DNA of 47,705 nt, taken from the NCBI RefSeq assembly GCF_030209755.1, contig NZ_JARVRH010000039.1, forward strand, positions 1 to 47,705. The letters run 5' to 3'. Positions within the stretch are counted from its first letter, which is position 1. The number at the start of each line of letters is the position of its first letter. The position numbers and the translations under genes were made by a program. Positions 8,063 through 15,989 of this stretch are shown piece by piece. Under the pieces are notes generated by a model. The model saw only the letters and a list, made by a program, of their open reading frames with translations. It made no database searches and was not told where the DNA came from. This DNA comes from Arthrobacter sp. efr-133-TYG-118 (GTDB taxonomy: Bacteria; Actinomycetota; Actinomycetes; Actinomycetales; Micrococcaceae).

Positions 8063-9895
8063 CTACTGTCTTTGACGCGGGTTCCCCGTTCCGGGCGCGT
8101 GGTTCCGGGCCGGCGCGCCAGTGTCAGGGGCGAAACTGGTCGGTTGTTGAGGGCGGCCCTCACTGCTTGACCCCTGCGAGCGCGACCACGCCACGCTCGA
8201 CAGTGAAACGGCCAGGATCGAGGAGAGAATCAACGCCGACGCCGGGGCGGCAACGGCCCAGGGGGCACGCTCCACGTAGTTGATTCCCTCGGCAAGGATA
8301 AGGCCCCACTCCGGCGACGGCTGATGGGGGCCGAGGCCGAGGAACCCCAGGGCAGCCAAGGCGAGCGCGATCCCCGGTATCCGGAGCATGGAATGCCTGA
8401 ACACCGGGCCGATGACGGCCGGGAGGATATAGCGCCAGAGGATGCGGACCCTTCCCACGCCCAGGACCGGAAGGATCTTCACGTGGGGCTGCGCCCTGGC
8501 TTCCTGCGCCAAGGCCGCGGTGTGGGCGGCCAGGGGAGCCCAACTGACCAGGGTGACGGCTATCGCCGCACCTTCGCCCGAAGGACCGGTCATCACGGCA
8601 ACGATCAGGCCGGCCAGGATGGGCGGAGCGCCGTTGGCTACTTCAAGGGGACCGGTCGCCGCGAGCGGGAAGAGCCCGACGACGATCCCGATCACAAGGC
8701 AAGCCAGTACCACGAGCAAAGCCGTTCCCAACGTGGACACGGCACCGTGTCCTACCCGCGCAAGGAGGTCCCGTCCGCTGGCATCGGCCCCGAAGGGCAG
8801 CTCGAAGCCCGGGCCTGCAAGCCGCGCATGTCTTGAGGTGAATGGATCGCGAAGCAAGCCCACGACGACGATGAGCAGCAACGCTCCCGCAGCAACGAGC
8901 GGAACGGTGGCATCCCGCCGTCGTGATCTTCCCGGCGAGTCCGGAACAAGAAGTGTCCCTGAGCGCAGTGCCGCTCCCAACAGAAGGTATCGGGCCACGG
9001 CGCTAAGGGAACCTGCCCCCATGGCCAGCATGAGGAGGGCCAGTACTCCTGCCTGCAGCGCGGGTATGTCCTGGGCGCTTGCCGCGCCCAGGACCGCACG
9101 GCCCAAACCCGGAATCGCGAAGACCTTCTCCACCGCAACCGCCCCGCCGGTGAGGCCAATGAGGACAAGCCCGATCTGGCTCATCACCGATGGCAGGGCC
9201 CGGCGGAGCACCGCCGCGGTGAGCCTGGCGCGGCTGGCTCCGGCCATGGCCCACGTGGCCACCCATTTTTCGGCGAAAGCCAGGCTGATGGCGTCGGAAA
9301 GCAGCCGCCCGATCAGCCCGCCGGCGGGCAAGCCAAGGGAGAGGGCCGGCAACACCGCGTGGTCCAGGCCCTGCCAGCCATACGGCGGGAACCAGCCCAG
9401 CCATACCGCACCGACGACGAGGAGCATCGCCGCCAGGAGGAACTCGGGGAGCGCAGTCATGGCCGCCGCCATGACGCCGGAGCCCCGCCCGGGGTTCCCA
9501 GCCAGCCCGCGCATCACGCAAGAAACGCACAGCGCGGTGGCCACCACCGTTGCAACGGCCACCGCGCAGGCCATCAGGGTGACGGATACTCCGAGGGTTT
9601 CCACGGTGCCGGGGCCGACAGGCGTATTGGTAATCCATGAATTTCCCATGTCCCCGCGCAAAAGGCCTCCGGCCCAGTCGAGGAAGACGTGCAGTGGTCC
9701 TCGATCGAGTCCGAGCTCCGCGCGGATCATACCCAGCGTTTCATCAGTCGCTTCCCGGTCGGCGTACCGCGCCCGGAGGATGGTGTATTCCGGCCTTTGT
9801 CCCGAAAGCCATGGCAAGAGCCCGATCAGCACAACTATGCCGAAGAGTGCCACGGCCCGGGAAGCCGCGGTTTTGATGAAAGCCGGGCCTTGCAT
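8063..9895 (-). CDS. fused DppB-DppC type ABC transporter permease (two permease domains in one protein)
   Basis: 610 residues containing two binding-protein-dependent permease domains in tandem, which in most peptide/nickel importers are separate proteins. The first half is DppB-like: a transmembrane helix at about 13-32, a periplasmic-side loop with RAELGLDRGPLHVFLDW, and the coupling loop ATWAMAGASRARLTAAVLRR. The second half (about 350-590) is DppC-like, with the short extracytoplasmic segment (PFGADASGRDLLARV) and coupling loop (EARAQPHVKILPVLGVGRVR) ending in LP. Together they form the membrane channel of the importer. The start overlaps the stop of the binding-protein gene (ATGA at 9895). 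It is the last gene of the operon. Substrate cannot be read; oligopeptides, nickel or other small solutes are all possible. Confidence 0.88.
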   Translation of the reverse strand: MQGPAFIKTAASRAVALFGIVVLIGLLPWLSGQRPEYTILRARYADREATDETLGMIRAELGLDRGPLHVFLDWAGGLLRGDMGNSWITNTPVGPGTVETLGVSVTLMACAVAVATVVATALCVSCVMRGLAGNPGRGSGVMAAAMTALPEFLLAAMLLVVGAVWLGWFPPYGWQGLDHAVLPALSLGLPAGGLIGRLLSDAISLAFAEKWVATWAMAGASRARLTAAVLRRALPSVMSQIGLVLIGLTGGAVAVEKVFAIPGLGRAVLGAASAQDIPALQAGVLALLMLAMGAGSLSAVARYLLLGAALRSGTLLVPDSPGRSRRRDATVPLVAAGALLLIVVVGLLRDPFTSRHARLAGPGFELPFGADASGRDLLARVGHGAVSTLGTALLVVLACLVIGIVVGLFPLAATGPLEVANGAPPILAGLIVAVMTGPSGEGAAIAVTLVSWAPLAAHTAALAQEARAQPHVKILPVLGVGRVRILWRYILPAVIGPVFRHSMLRIPGIALALAALGFLGLGPHQPSPEWGLILAEGINYVERAPWAVAAPASALILSSILAVSLSSVAWSRSQGSSSEGRPQQPTSFAPDTGAPARNHAPGTGNPRQRQ

Positions 9896-11463
9896 CAGCC
9901 GGCGATTCCTGTCTTGCTGGTGATCAGTGCGCGCTCGCGGGGATCACGTTCCACATTGCGGATCCTGGCTGATTCGCCTTGGATGACGCGTTCGTGCAGC
10001 AGCGGCACGGCCGCATCCTTCGAGAGGATCAGCGCCTCGGCGGCGGCAATTGCCGCCCGGCGCTCCGGGCCTGCCGGAATGGCTGCGGCCTTGCTCAAGG
10101 CTGCGTCCACCTCTGCATCGCAGAACTGGGAGATGTTGAAGGAGCCTTTGCAGGAGAAGTCGCTGAACATGTAGGCGACGGGGTCGCCGGAGTCGAGGAC
10201 CGTAGCCCGGGACAGGATGAACGCATCGAACTTGCCGGCAAGGGCGTCTGCCTCGATGTGCTGGTACTCGCGGACTTCCTGCTCCACCATGAAGCCGGCG
10301 GCTTCGAGCTGCTGCTCAAGCTGCACGGCAACCTCGGGCAGTTCGGCACGGTCCGTGAACGTGCCGAGTTTGATGCGGCGGCCATTGGCGGGCGCCGCTT
10401 CCGCCCGCTTCTTCAGGGCTTCAACGTATGAGGTGTTTTCCCGCTCCTTGGCCGCCCAGGGGAGCGCCGGACCCAGGAGGCCTTCGGCGATGTCCGCGCG
10501 TCCCTCGTAGACCCGGTCGACAATGGGAGCCCGTTCGACCGAGGTGCGTGCCGCTGCCCGGACCGACGGATCCGCGAAAGGACCCGCCTTGGTGTTCAAG
10601 TAGAGGGTATTGGTGCGGGGCATGGGGACTTCGTGAATCAGGTCCGCCTTGATCTGCGCGACCTGGCCTACGGGAATGGCCTCCACGACGTCGGCAGTTC
10701 CGGTCCTCAGCGCGGCCGCGCGCGCCGTGCCGTCGGGAACGTATTGGACGTCGACGCCGCTGCTCACCGCTTTTTCGCCCCAGTAGTCGGCGAAGCGGTT
10801 GAGCGTTGCCGAACTGGTGCCGTCCACAGACGCAAGGACATACGGGCCCGTTCCGGCGTTGATGGGGCTGACGACGCCGCCTGGCTTGTAGGCGGACGCG
10901 GCAAGGATCGAGAGCTGGGGGCTCGAGAGCCGCTGCGGAACCAGCGGGTCGTCCGTCCGGGTGGTAACGACGACGGCGTTCCCGCCGTCCGTGCGGACGC
11001 TCAGCTGAACGCCGTCGAGGATCCGCGGCTTGGGCTTTGCGTCGGCCGCCGCCGTCAACGATGCCGCCACCTGCGCCGCCGTCAGGGGCGTTCCGTCATG
11101 GAATTTCACGCCCGCGCGGAGTTCGAAGCGCCAGTTCTTGCTGTCCAGTTGCTTCCAGGCTGTTGAAAGCGATGGCTGGGCATCGCCGAGGGCATCGAGG
11201 ACCACCAGTGTCTCGGCGGTCTTCCAACGTGAGAGCTTGAAGGCATCGTCGCTCAGGGGAGTGAGTCCTGAACGGGGTGGCTGCAACATGGCTACCTTGA
11301 TTCGGGAGTCTGTACTGTTGCTGGCCGATGATGCACTGCCCTGGGCGAAGCAAGCACTCAGCGCGGCGGCCATTGCGGAGGAGACGAGTATCGCGGCAAT
11401 AGCTTTTGGACGTGGAATAGCCATGGATGGGCGCCTGTCTTTCGTGAGTGTGAGTGGATTCAT
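9895..11463 (-). CDS. ABC transporter substrate-binding lipoprotein, peptide/nickel family (SBP_bac_5)
   Basis: 522 residues from the ATG at 11463, which forms an ATGA overlap with the stop of the upstream ATPase gene. A second ATG at 11424 would give a more usual lipoprotein signal peptide (lipobox LSAC with Cys at residue 25 rather than 38); either start is possible. After the Cys comes a Ser/Asn-rich linker and the family 5 extracellular solute-binding fold (KVAMLQPPRSGLTPLSDDAF..., WRFELRAGVKFHDGTPLTAAQVAASL near residue 120, a family signature). The protein is anchored outside the membrane and delivers the ligand to the fused permease. It lies third in a four-gene operon and its stop overlaps the permease start. 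The ligand is unknown. Confidence 0.9.
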   Translation of the reverse strand: MNPLTLTKDRRPSMAIPRPKAIAAILVSSAMAAALSACFAQGSASSASNSTDSRIKVAMLQPPRSGLTPLSDDAFKLSRWKTAETLVVLDALGDAQPSLSTAWKQLDSKNWRFELRAGVKFHDGTPLTAAQVAASLTAAADAKPKPRILDGVQLSVRTDGGNAVVVTTRTDDPLVPQRLSSPQLSILAASAYKPGGVVSPINAGTGPYVLASVDGTSSATLNRFADYWGEKAVSSGVDVQYVPDGTARAAALRTGTADVVEAIPVGQVAQIKADLIHEVPMPRTNTLYLNTKAGPFADPSVRAAARTSVERAPIVDRVYEGRADIAEGLLGPALPWAAKERENTSYVEALKKRAEAAPANGRRIKLGTFTDRAELPEVAVQLEQQLEAAGFMVEQEVREYQHIEADALAGKFDAFILSRATVLDSGDPVAYMFSDFSCKGSFNISQFCDAEVDAALSKAAAIPAGPERRAAIAAAEALILSKDAAVPLLHERVIQGESARIRNVERDPRERALITSKTGIAG

Positions 11464-12266
11464 GGCTTGTGCTCATCGGTATCCTTGTACCGGCTGAGCC
11501 GGGGGATGGAGGTTACGAGCTCCTTGGCTTCCCGGGTCCGCGGTTTGGCGTACACGGCCGCGGTGGGTCCTTGTTCCACGACGCGTCCCCCGGAGAGGAC
11601 CAGGGTTTGAGGGCACAGGCGGGCGACGGCGGCCAGGTCGTGGGAGACAAGCAGGAGTCCAAGACCGTCCCGGTGGACCAGATGTTCCATGAGCTCCAGG
11701 ACCGTATTCCTGAGGGGAAGGTCGAGTCCGCTGACCGGCTCATCTGCCAGGAGGATGCTCGGCGCGGGGACCAGGGCCCGTGCAATGGCCACGCGTTGCT
11801 TTTGCCCGCCGGAGAGTTCCCGGGGCCGGCGCGTCAGCATGCCCGGATCGAGATCGACTCGCTGCAGGGCGTTCAGGATCATCCCGCGGTGGTCTCCGTC
11901 GATGCGCAGTTGTCTCAGGGGTTCCAGGAGGAGGCGCTCCACGCTCATGGCCGGGTCAAGGCTCGCGGACGGATTCTGCGGGATGTATTGCACCGCTCGG
12001 CGGTACCACCTCAAGGACGAGGCCGGGCCGGGCACAACCGGGGAGCCACTGAAAGTGACGGTTCCGGCATCCGGCTTCTCCAAAGCAAGCAAGATCCGCA
12101 GGAGCGTAGATTTTCCGGCGCCCGAGGCACCTACGAGGCCGACGCTGTCGCCGGCGGCGATGCTGAGGGAAACGTCCCGCAACGCGGGCCGGGCTGACCG
12201 TTGCTTCAGGAGCCCTCTGCCCGGGTAGCTCAGACCCAGCTTGTCGGCGCTCAATACTGCATTCAT
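11460..12266 (-). CDS. ABC transporter ATP-binding protein, OppF/DppF-like
   Basis: 268 residues. Walker A GASGAGKST (46-54), Q-loop YIPQNP, signature LSGGQKQR, Walker B SILLADEP and H-loop LLVSHD are all intact, so it should be an active ATPase that powers the importer. The ATG at 12266 overlaps the stop of the preceding ATPase gene (ATGA); the open frame upstream to 12416 runs inside that gene and is not used. It ends with ATGA over the binding-protein gene. As one of two different ATPases in the operon it would form a heterodimer with the product of the next gene upstream, as in Opp and Dpp systems. Confidence 0.93.
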   Translation of the reverse strand: MNAVLSADKLGLSYPGRGLLKQRSARPALRDVSLSIAAGDSVGLVGASGAGKSTLLRILLALEKPDAGTVTFSGSPVVPGPASSLRWYRRAVQYIPQNPSASLDPAMSVERLLLEPLRQLRIDGDHRGMILNALQRVDLDPGMLTRRPRELSGGQKQRVAIARALVPAPSILLADEPVSGLDLPLRNTVLELMEHLVHRDGLGLLLVSHDLAAVARLCPQTLVLSGGRVVEQGPTAAVYAKPRTREAKELVTSIPRLSRYKDTDEHKP

Positions 12267-13075
12267 GCGGTGGCTTCCGAGGGAAGGGAATCGAAGTCGG
12301 CATGGGCGGCTTCCACCAACTGCTTCGTGTATTGGTGCTTGGGCCGCTCTACCAGCGACCGTATCGATCCCTCTTCGACGATCCGGCCGGAACCCAGGAC
12401 AAGGGCCTGGTGGCAAAAGGCCGCAGCCACAGGGAGGTCATGTGTAATGAACAACATCGCCCCCGCGGACGCGGATTGCACGGATGTGGAATGCCCGGAT
12501 TCCGAATACAGGGACAAGGCATCGAGGACCTTGGCCTGGCTGACCATGTCCAGTGCGGTAGTGGGTTCATCCGCCACCAGGACGGTGCTACGGCAGGCGA
12601 GGGCGAGGGCGATGCAGACCCGTTGCAGCTGACCGCCCGACAATTCGCCGCTGAAGCTTTCCATGGTCCGTTCGGCTTCCTCTATTCCCGCCGACACGAG
12701 GAGTTCAAGTGCCTGTTGCCGTGCCGCGGGCACCGATAGGCCGGCATGCCGTAGTGGGATCTCAAGCTGTTTGCCCAGGCGTACCAAGGGATTGAGCGAG
12801 GACATCGGGTCCTGATGGATTGCGGTGATCCCCGCGCGCCTGCTTCGCCTGTTGGACAACGGCACGTCCATTCCGTTGATCTGCAACCGCCCGGAAACAC
12901 TCATCGCGGCTGGAAGCTTTCCCAGGAGGGCAGCCGCGGTCAGGGACTTGCCTGAACCCGAGGCTCCGAGAAGAGCCAGCCTTTGACCCGGGTCAAGAGC
13001 GAAGCTGACTCCGTCAATCAGGGCGCGTCCCCGGAGGGACACCCTCAAGTCTTGAACCAGGAGGGCAGGGTGCAT
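12263..13075 (-). CDS. ABC transporter ATP-binding protein, OppD/DppD-like
   Basis: 270 residues, first gene of the operon. Walker A GASGSGKSL (37-45), Q-loop AIHQDP, signature LSGGQLQR, Walker B VLVADEP and H-loop FITHD are intact. The C-terminal extension typical of full-length OppD (with an iron-sulfur or oligopeptide-transporter C-terminal domain) is short here. A Ser-rich insertion (SESGHSTSVQSASAGA) sits between the D-loop and the H-loop. The ATG at 13075 follows GAAAG and is preceded by a 31-bp palindrome that probably controls the operon. Its stop overlaps the next ATPase gene. Confidence 0.93.
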   Translation of the reverse strand: MHPALLVQDLRVSLRGRALIDGVSFALDPGQRLALLGASGSGKSLTAAALLGKLPAAMSVSGRLQINGMDVPLSNRRSRRAGITAIHQDPMSSLNPLVRLGKQLEIPLRHAGLSVPAARQQALELLVSAGIEEAERTMESFSGELSGGQLQRVCIALALACRSTVLVADEPTTALDMVSQAKVLDALSLYSESGHSTSVQSASAGAMLFITHDLPVAAAFCHQALVLGSGRIVEEGSIRSLVERPKHQYTKQLVEAAHADFDSLPSEATA

Positions 13076-13099
13076 GGGGAACTTTCGGATCGGAGCGAT

Positions 13100-13130
13100 G
13101 AATGAGTATTGATGCTATCAATACTCATTC
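13100..13130. promoter_or_regulatory. 31-bp perfect palindrome, candidate operator of the ABC importer operon
   Basis: Two perfect 14-bp arms (GAATGAGTATTGAT at 13100-13113 and its reverse complement at 13117-13130) flank a GCT centre. It lies 24 bases upstream of the first ATPase gene and 79 bases upstream of the divergent hydrolase gene. Being AT-rich, outside a gene end and without a T-tract, it fits an operator better than a terminator. A CTCATT direct repeat continues on the right side (13124-13135). The regulator is not encoded next to it; a metal-responsive repressor of the Fur/Zur type is one guess, but the sequence does not match a 7-1-7 box clearly. Confidence 0.7.
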
Positions 13131-13209
13131 TCATTAAACGAAATGTTGAGGCGCGTTGGGTTCCTCGACCCCTTGCCAAGGAGCCACAGTCGGCGGTTAG
13201 GGTGGGGAC

Positions 13210-13998
13210 GTGGACTTTGAGCACGGCTACGCGCACAACGGCTCCCTGCGGATGTATTACGAGGTTCATGGCCAACCTCGTCCGGACCGCACGCCGTTGC
13301 TATTGATCCATGGCGGAGGCTCCACGATCGAGTCGAACTTCCGGGAGCTCATCCCCCTGCTGACCGGGACGAGGCAAGTCATCGCCGTCGAAGAGGAAGG
13401 CCATGGCCACACCGCGCCGATCGACCGACCCCTCACCGCCGAAAACTCTGCCGCGGACGTCGCTGCGGTGCTTCGCCAGCTGGACGTTCCGATCGCGGAT
13501 GTGCTCGGTTTCAGCGCCGGCGGGCACACCGCGCTCGCCTTGGCCATGGAACATCCGGTGCTGGTACGAAAATTGATCGTCGCCTCGTCCATGGCCGCAC
13601 GCGATGGCATGGTGGATGGATTCTGGGATGGGCTCCAGAACGCCACCGCCACAGACATGCCCGAGGTCTACCGGGAGGCCGACCGCAAGCTGAATCCGGA
13701 CCCGGAGCACCTTGAGAAACTCTTTGTCCTGGACAGCCAGCGAATGCTGGCGTTTCCCGGATGGTCCGACGAGCAATTGGGCTCCATCACGGCTTCGACC
13801 CTCGTGGTGCTCGCCGACCGTGATGTGATCAAGCCCGAGCATGGGGTGCAGATGGTCCGTTCCATCCCGGGGAGCCGCCTGATGATCGTGCCGGGAAACC
13901 ACGGAGACTACCTGGGGGAGCAAGCAGCCAGCGACGGCGATCTCCGGACTATGCGGGCCACCCTTCCTTTTCTCCTGCGCCACCTCGACGAGGTTTAG
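13210..13998 (+). CDS. alpha/beta-hydrolase fold protein
   Basis: 262 residues. Oxyanion-hole motif HGGG (34-37), nucleophile elbow GFSAGG with Ser102, an acid in VVLADRD, and the late His in VPGNHGDYLG make a complete catalytic triad. The family includes esterases, lactonases and C-C bond hydrolases; the substrate cannot be told. The GTG at 13210 is the only reasonable start, as an in-frame TAG lies 10 bases upstream, and GGTGGGGA precedes it closely. It is transcribed away from the ABC importer operon and shares the region with the palindrome. It converges with the phosphotransferase gene with a gap of 7 bases. Confidence 0.85.
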   Translation: MDFEHGYAHNGSLRMYYEVHGQPRPDRTPLLLIHGGGSTIESNFRELIPLLTGTRQVIAVEEEGHGHTAPIDRPLTAENSAADVAAVLRQLDVPIADVLGFSAGGHTALALAMEHPVLVRKLIVASSMAARDGMVDGFWDGLQNATATDMPEVYREADRKLNPDPEHLEKLFVLDSQRMLAFPGWSDEQLGSITASTLVVLADRDVIKPEHGVQMVRSIPGSRLMIVPGNHGDYLGEQAASDGDLRTMRATLPFLLRHLDEV

Positions 13999-14005
13999 AG
14001 GCCGG

Positions 14006-14851
14006 TCAGGTTATTGCGGCGTGGAGAACTGCGGCGTTTTCGGCCAGCCACGCTTGGCGGCGAAGAATCTTGTCACCGACGCCTTCGTCCCACATCCTCT
14101 TCCAGCCGCCGCCTTGGGTGAGCGCCCTGTGCCGCATCAAATACCAGGAACGGTCGGCGGCGTTCCTGGCCACGTCGACTACTTTGGCGCGATCAATTGG
14201 ACCCAGGCCATAGGCGTCCACCAGCACGGCAGCCCGGGAGGCGGCGTCGACCTTGCGCATCACAGGATCGCGGTCGGCGTCGGGCATCCAGGCGCCCCAC
14301 CAGAGGAGCAAGTTCGCGACTTCTTCCGCCCGGTTCGCGGGGCGCATCAAATCGAAGTCGATCAGGGCGACGGCTGCACCCTCCCGGAAGACGACATTCT
14401 CCGGGGTGATGTCCATGTGGGCGAGGAATGTCGCCGGTCCCGCAATCGAGCTCGGGCACCCGTGGGGGTCGGCATCCTTGCCCGTGCGTGCCCAGTCGGG
14501 TATGCCGAGCGGTTGCACGGCGTCATCGTAGCTCCGGACCAAGCGCGCGACGCTGATGGCGCTCGATTCATCGGCGACCCAGCTTGGCCATGGGCGGCCG
14601 GCCGTGTCACCGGGAACGAAACTCAGGGTGTCCCTGCCGCTTTCGTCGATGCCCAGGAAGCGGGGTGCTCCCTGGAATCCGGCCGATTGCAGGAAATCCA
14701 GGAGGCGGCGGACCCGCTGCGAAGCATCGCTTACGGGGCGCCGCACTGTATCGCCGACACGGACGAGCCCCTCCGTCACGTCCCCGCCGAGTAGCGGAAC
14801 GGCAGGTTCCGCCCGCTCGGGCTCGACGTATGGACGGGTATCTGCAGTCAT
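14006..14851 (-). CDS. aminoglycoside/choline-kinase-like phosphotransferase family protein
   Basis: 281 residues from the ATG at 14851. The catalytic loop is AHMDITPENVV (His145, Asp147, Asn152), equivalent to HGDLHPGNV, and the metal-binding Asp is in LIDFDLMRP (Asp165/167). The family phosphorylates small molecules such as aminoglycosides, choline, homoserine or sugars; many chromosomal members are not resistance genes, and nothing here shows the substrate. The open frame continues upstream to 15196, but that part is low-complexity, overlaps the divergent membrane-protein gene and lacks the family pattern, so it is left out. Confidence 0.85.
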   Translation of the reverse strand: MTADTRPYVEPERAEPAVPLLGGDVTEGLVRVGDTVRRPVSDASQRVRRLLDFLQSAGFQGAPRFLGIDESGRDTLSFVPGDTAGRPWPSWVADESSAISVARLVRSYDDAVQPLGIPDWARTGKDADPHGCPSSIAGPATFLAHMDITPENVVFREGAAVALIDFDLMRPANRAEEVANLLLWWGAWMPDADRDPVMRKVDAASRAAVLVDAYGLGPIDRAKVVDVARNAADRSWYLMRHRALTQGGGWKRMWDEGVGDKILRRQAWLAENAAVLHAAIT

Positions 14852-15009
14852 CGTCCGATGCTGCCACGGCCGGGTCGATGGCGCCAGCCGTCGCTGGCTT
14901 CCCTGTTCTTGAAGTTTGCTATCGACACGCAGCATGCAGGGTTCTCCCATCCGGAACTGATATGACTGCGGGTGGGTTTCAACCGGAAGCGCAGGAGGAG
15001 TGGCAGGGT

Positions 15010-15564
15010 ATGTTCCGAGGTTGGTTTGTAGTGGGCGCTCTGGTGCTGGTTTTCGGGGCAGCGGCTGTGTTGGGGTTCGGAGCCATCTTCCGGGCCAAGA
15101 GTGTGGCGGCCCGGATTGACGCAGCCGCAGCAGGGATATTGGCCGCAGGAATGGCGGCGGTAGGGCTCGGATGGGCACCCCTCGGTGTGGTCCCACTGGG
15201 AGCGGCGATCGGCCTTGTCTTCCTCTTGTTCGTCGTCAGGATCGTGTATCAAGGGTCTGGAGCAGCCGGGACAGGGCGATGGTCGGCGATCTATGGCGCA
15301 GCGGTGGCGGCCCTTTCGGGCTGGGTGTTGCTATCCGCGTCGAGTGGAGCCGGATCGGTGTCGGATCATCCAGGACATCAACTGGGCATCATCCTTGCCG
15401 ACATCATGGGCGCGTTGCTCATGCTCTTCGCCGCCACGGGGTGGCTGCTGGGCACGTTCGCGATGCCGGCCGAGAGCAAATCACACGCTGTGCCCCGACT
15501 GAAGGGTGTCCGTGAGGCGCTGATGGCAGCAGGACTTGCCGTCGCGTTGTACGCGATCTCCTAA
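15010..15564 (+). CDS. small integral membrane protein of unknown function
   Basis: 184 residues with about five hydrophobic segments (roughly residues 5-25, 38-70, 87-105, 120-145 and the C-terminus). No motif of a known family is recognised. The ATG at 15010 is preceded by AGGAGGAG (14993-15000) and by a nearer GGCAGG; an in-frame ATG at 14962 would add 16 residues and lacks a clear ribosome-binding site. It is divergent from the phosphotransferase gene. A GC-rich hairpin follows the stop. The coding case rests on the membrane pattern and the ribosome-binding site. Confidence 0.7.
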   Translation: MFRGWFVVGALVLVFGAAAVLGFGAIFRAKSVAARIDAAAAGILAAGMAAVGLGWAPLGVVPLGAAIGLVFLLFVVRIVYQGSGAAGTGRWSAIYGAAVAALSGWVLLSASSGAGSVSDHPGHQLGIILADIMGALLMLFAATGWLLGTFAMPAESKSHAVPRLKGVREALMAAGLAVALYAIS

Positions 15565-15586
15565 ACCCGATCTCCTCAACCCCCTG

Positions 15587-15607
15587 CCGCCCGGAGCGAC
15601 CGGGCGG
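15587..15607. terminator. GC-rich hairpin between the membrane-protein and tatA/B-like genes
   Basis: CCGCCCGG (15587-15594) pairs with 15600-15607 around a 5-base loop. No T-tract follows. It begins 22 bases after the stop of the membrane-protein gene and ends 18 bases before the next start, so it may end the first transcript. Confidence 0.5.
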
Positions 15608-15625
15608 TGGATTTAGAATGGAGCC

Positions 15626-15985
15626 ATGATCGATATTTCGGTCGAGAAGGTAGCCCTTCTCCTGATCATTGCCGTTTTGGTCCTTGGACCAACCAAGCTT
15701 CCGGAGTATACGAGGAAGCTGGGGCGGCTTATCCGCGAACTGCGGCGCATGGCCTCCGGCGCGCAGGAAAAGATCCGCCAGGAGCTCGGCCCGGAATTCG
15801 AGGACATCGATTGGCGGAAAATGGATCCACGCCAATACGACCCTCGCCGCATTATCCGCGAAGCCCTCCTGGAGGACGAGCCGCTTCCCGAGCCGGTTGT
15901 CCCCACCCCAGTGCAGCCTCCTGCCCGCCCGGTTGTGCGGTTGGCGGCCGGGCAGAAGGCTCCTTTCGACGACGAGTCCACCTGA
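15626..15985 (+). CDS. tatB: TatA/TatB-family twin-arginine translocation component
   Basis: 119 residues. A short N-terminal transmembrane helix (about 7-20) is followed by the Gly-Pro hinge (21-22) and an amphipathic helix rich in Arg and Lys (KLPEYTRKLGRLIRELRRM), the Tat subunit plan. The charged, Pro-rich C-terminal tail resembles actinobacterial TatB more than TatA. TatB works with TatC at the cytoplasmic membrane in export of folded proteins carrying a twin-Arg signal. No tatC lies nearby, which is common for tatB in actinobacteria. GGAG lies just upstream of the ATG. It converges on the amidase gene with a gap of 4 bases. Confidence 0.85.
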   Translation: MIDISVEKVALLLIIAVLVLGPTKLPEYTRKLGRLIRELRRMASGAQEKIRQELGPEFEDIDWRKMDPRQYDPRRIIREALLEDEPLPEPVVPTPVQPPARPVVRLAAGQKAPFDDEST

Positions 15986-15989
15986 TCCG

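Noticed and set aside
8442..9923. Long plus-strand frame (493 codons) opposite the fused permease
   Set aside because: Antisense shadow of a GC-rich gene; low-complexity Arg/Ser/Pro composition and no motifs.
14852..15196. N-terminal extension of the phosphotransferase
   Set aside because: Low-complexity Pro/Arg-rich sequence overlapping the divergent membrane-protein gene; the ATG at 14851 gives the family length.
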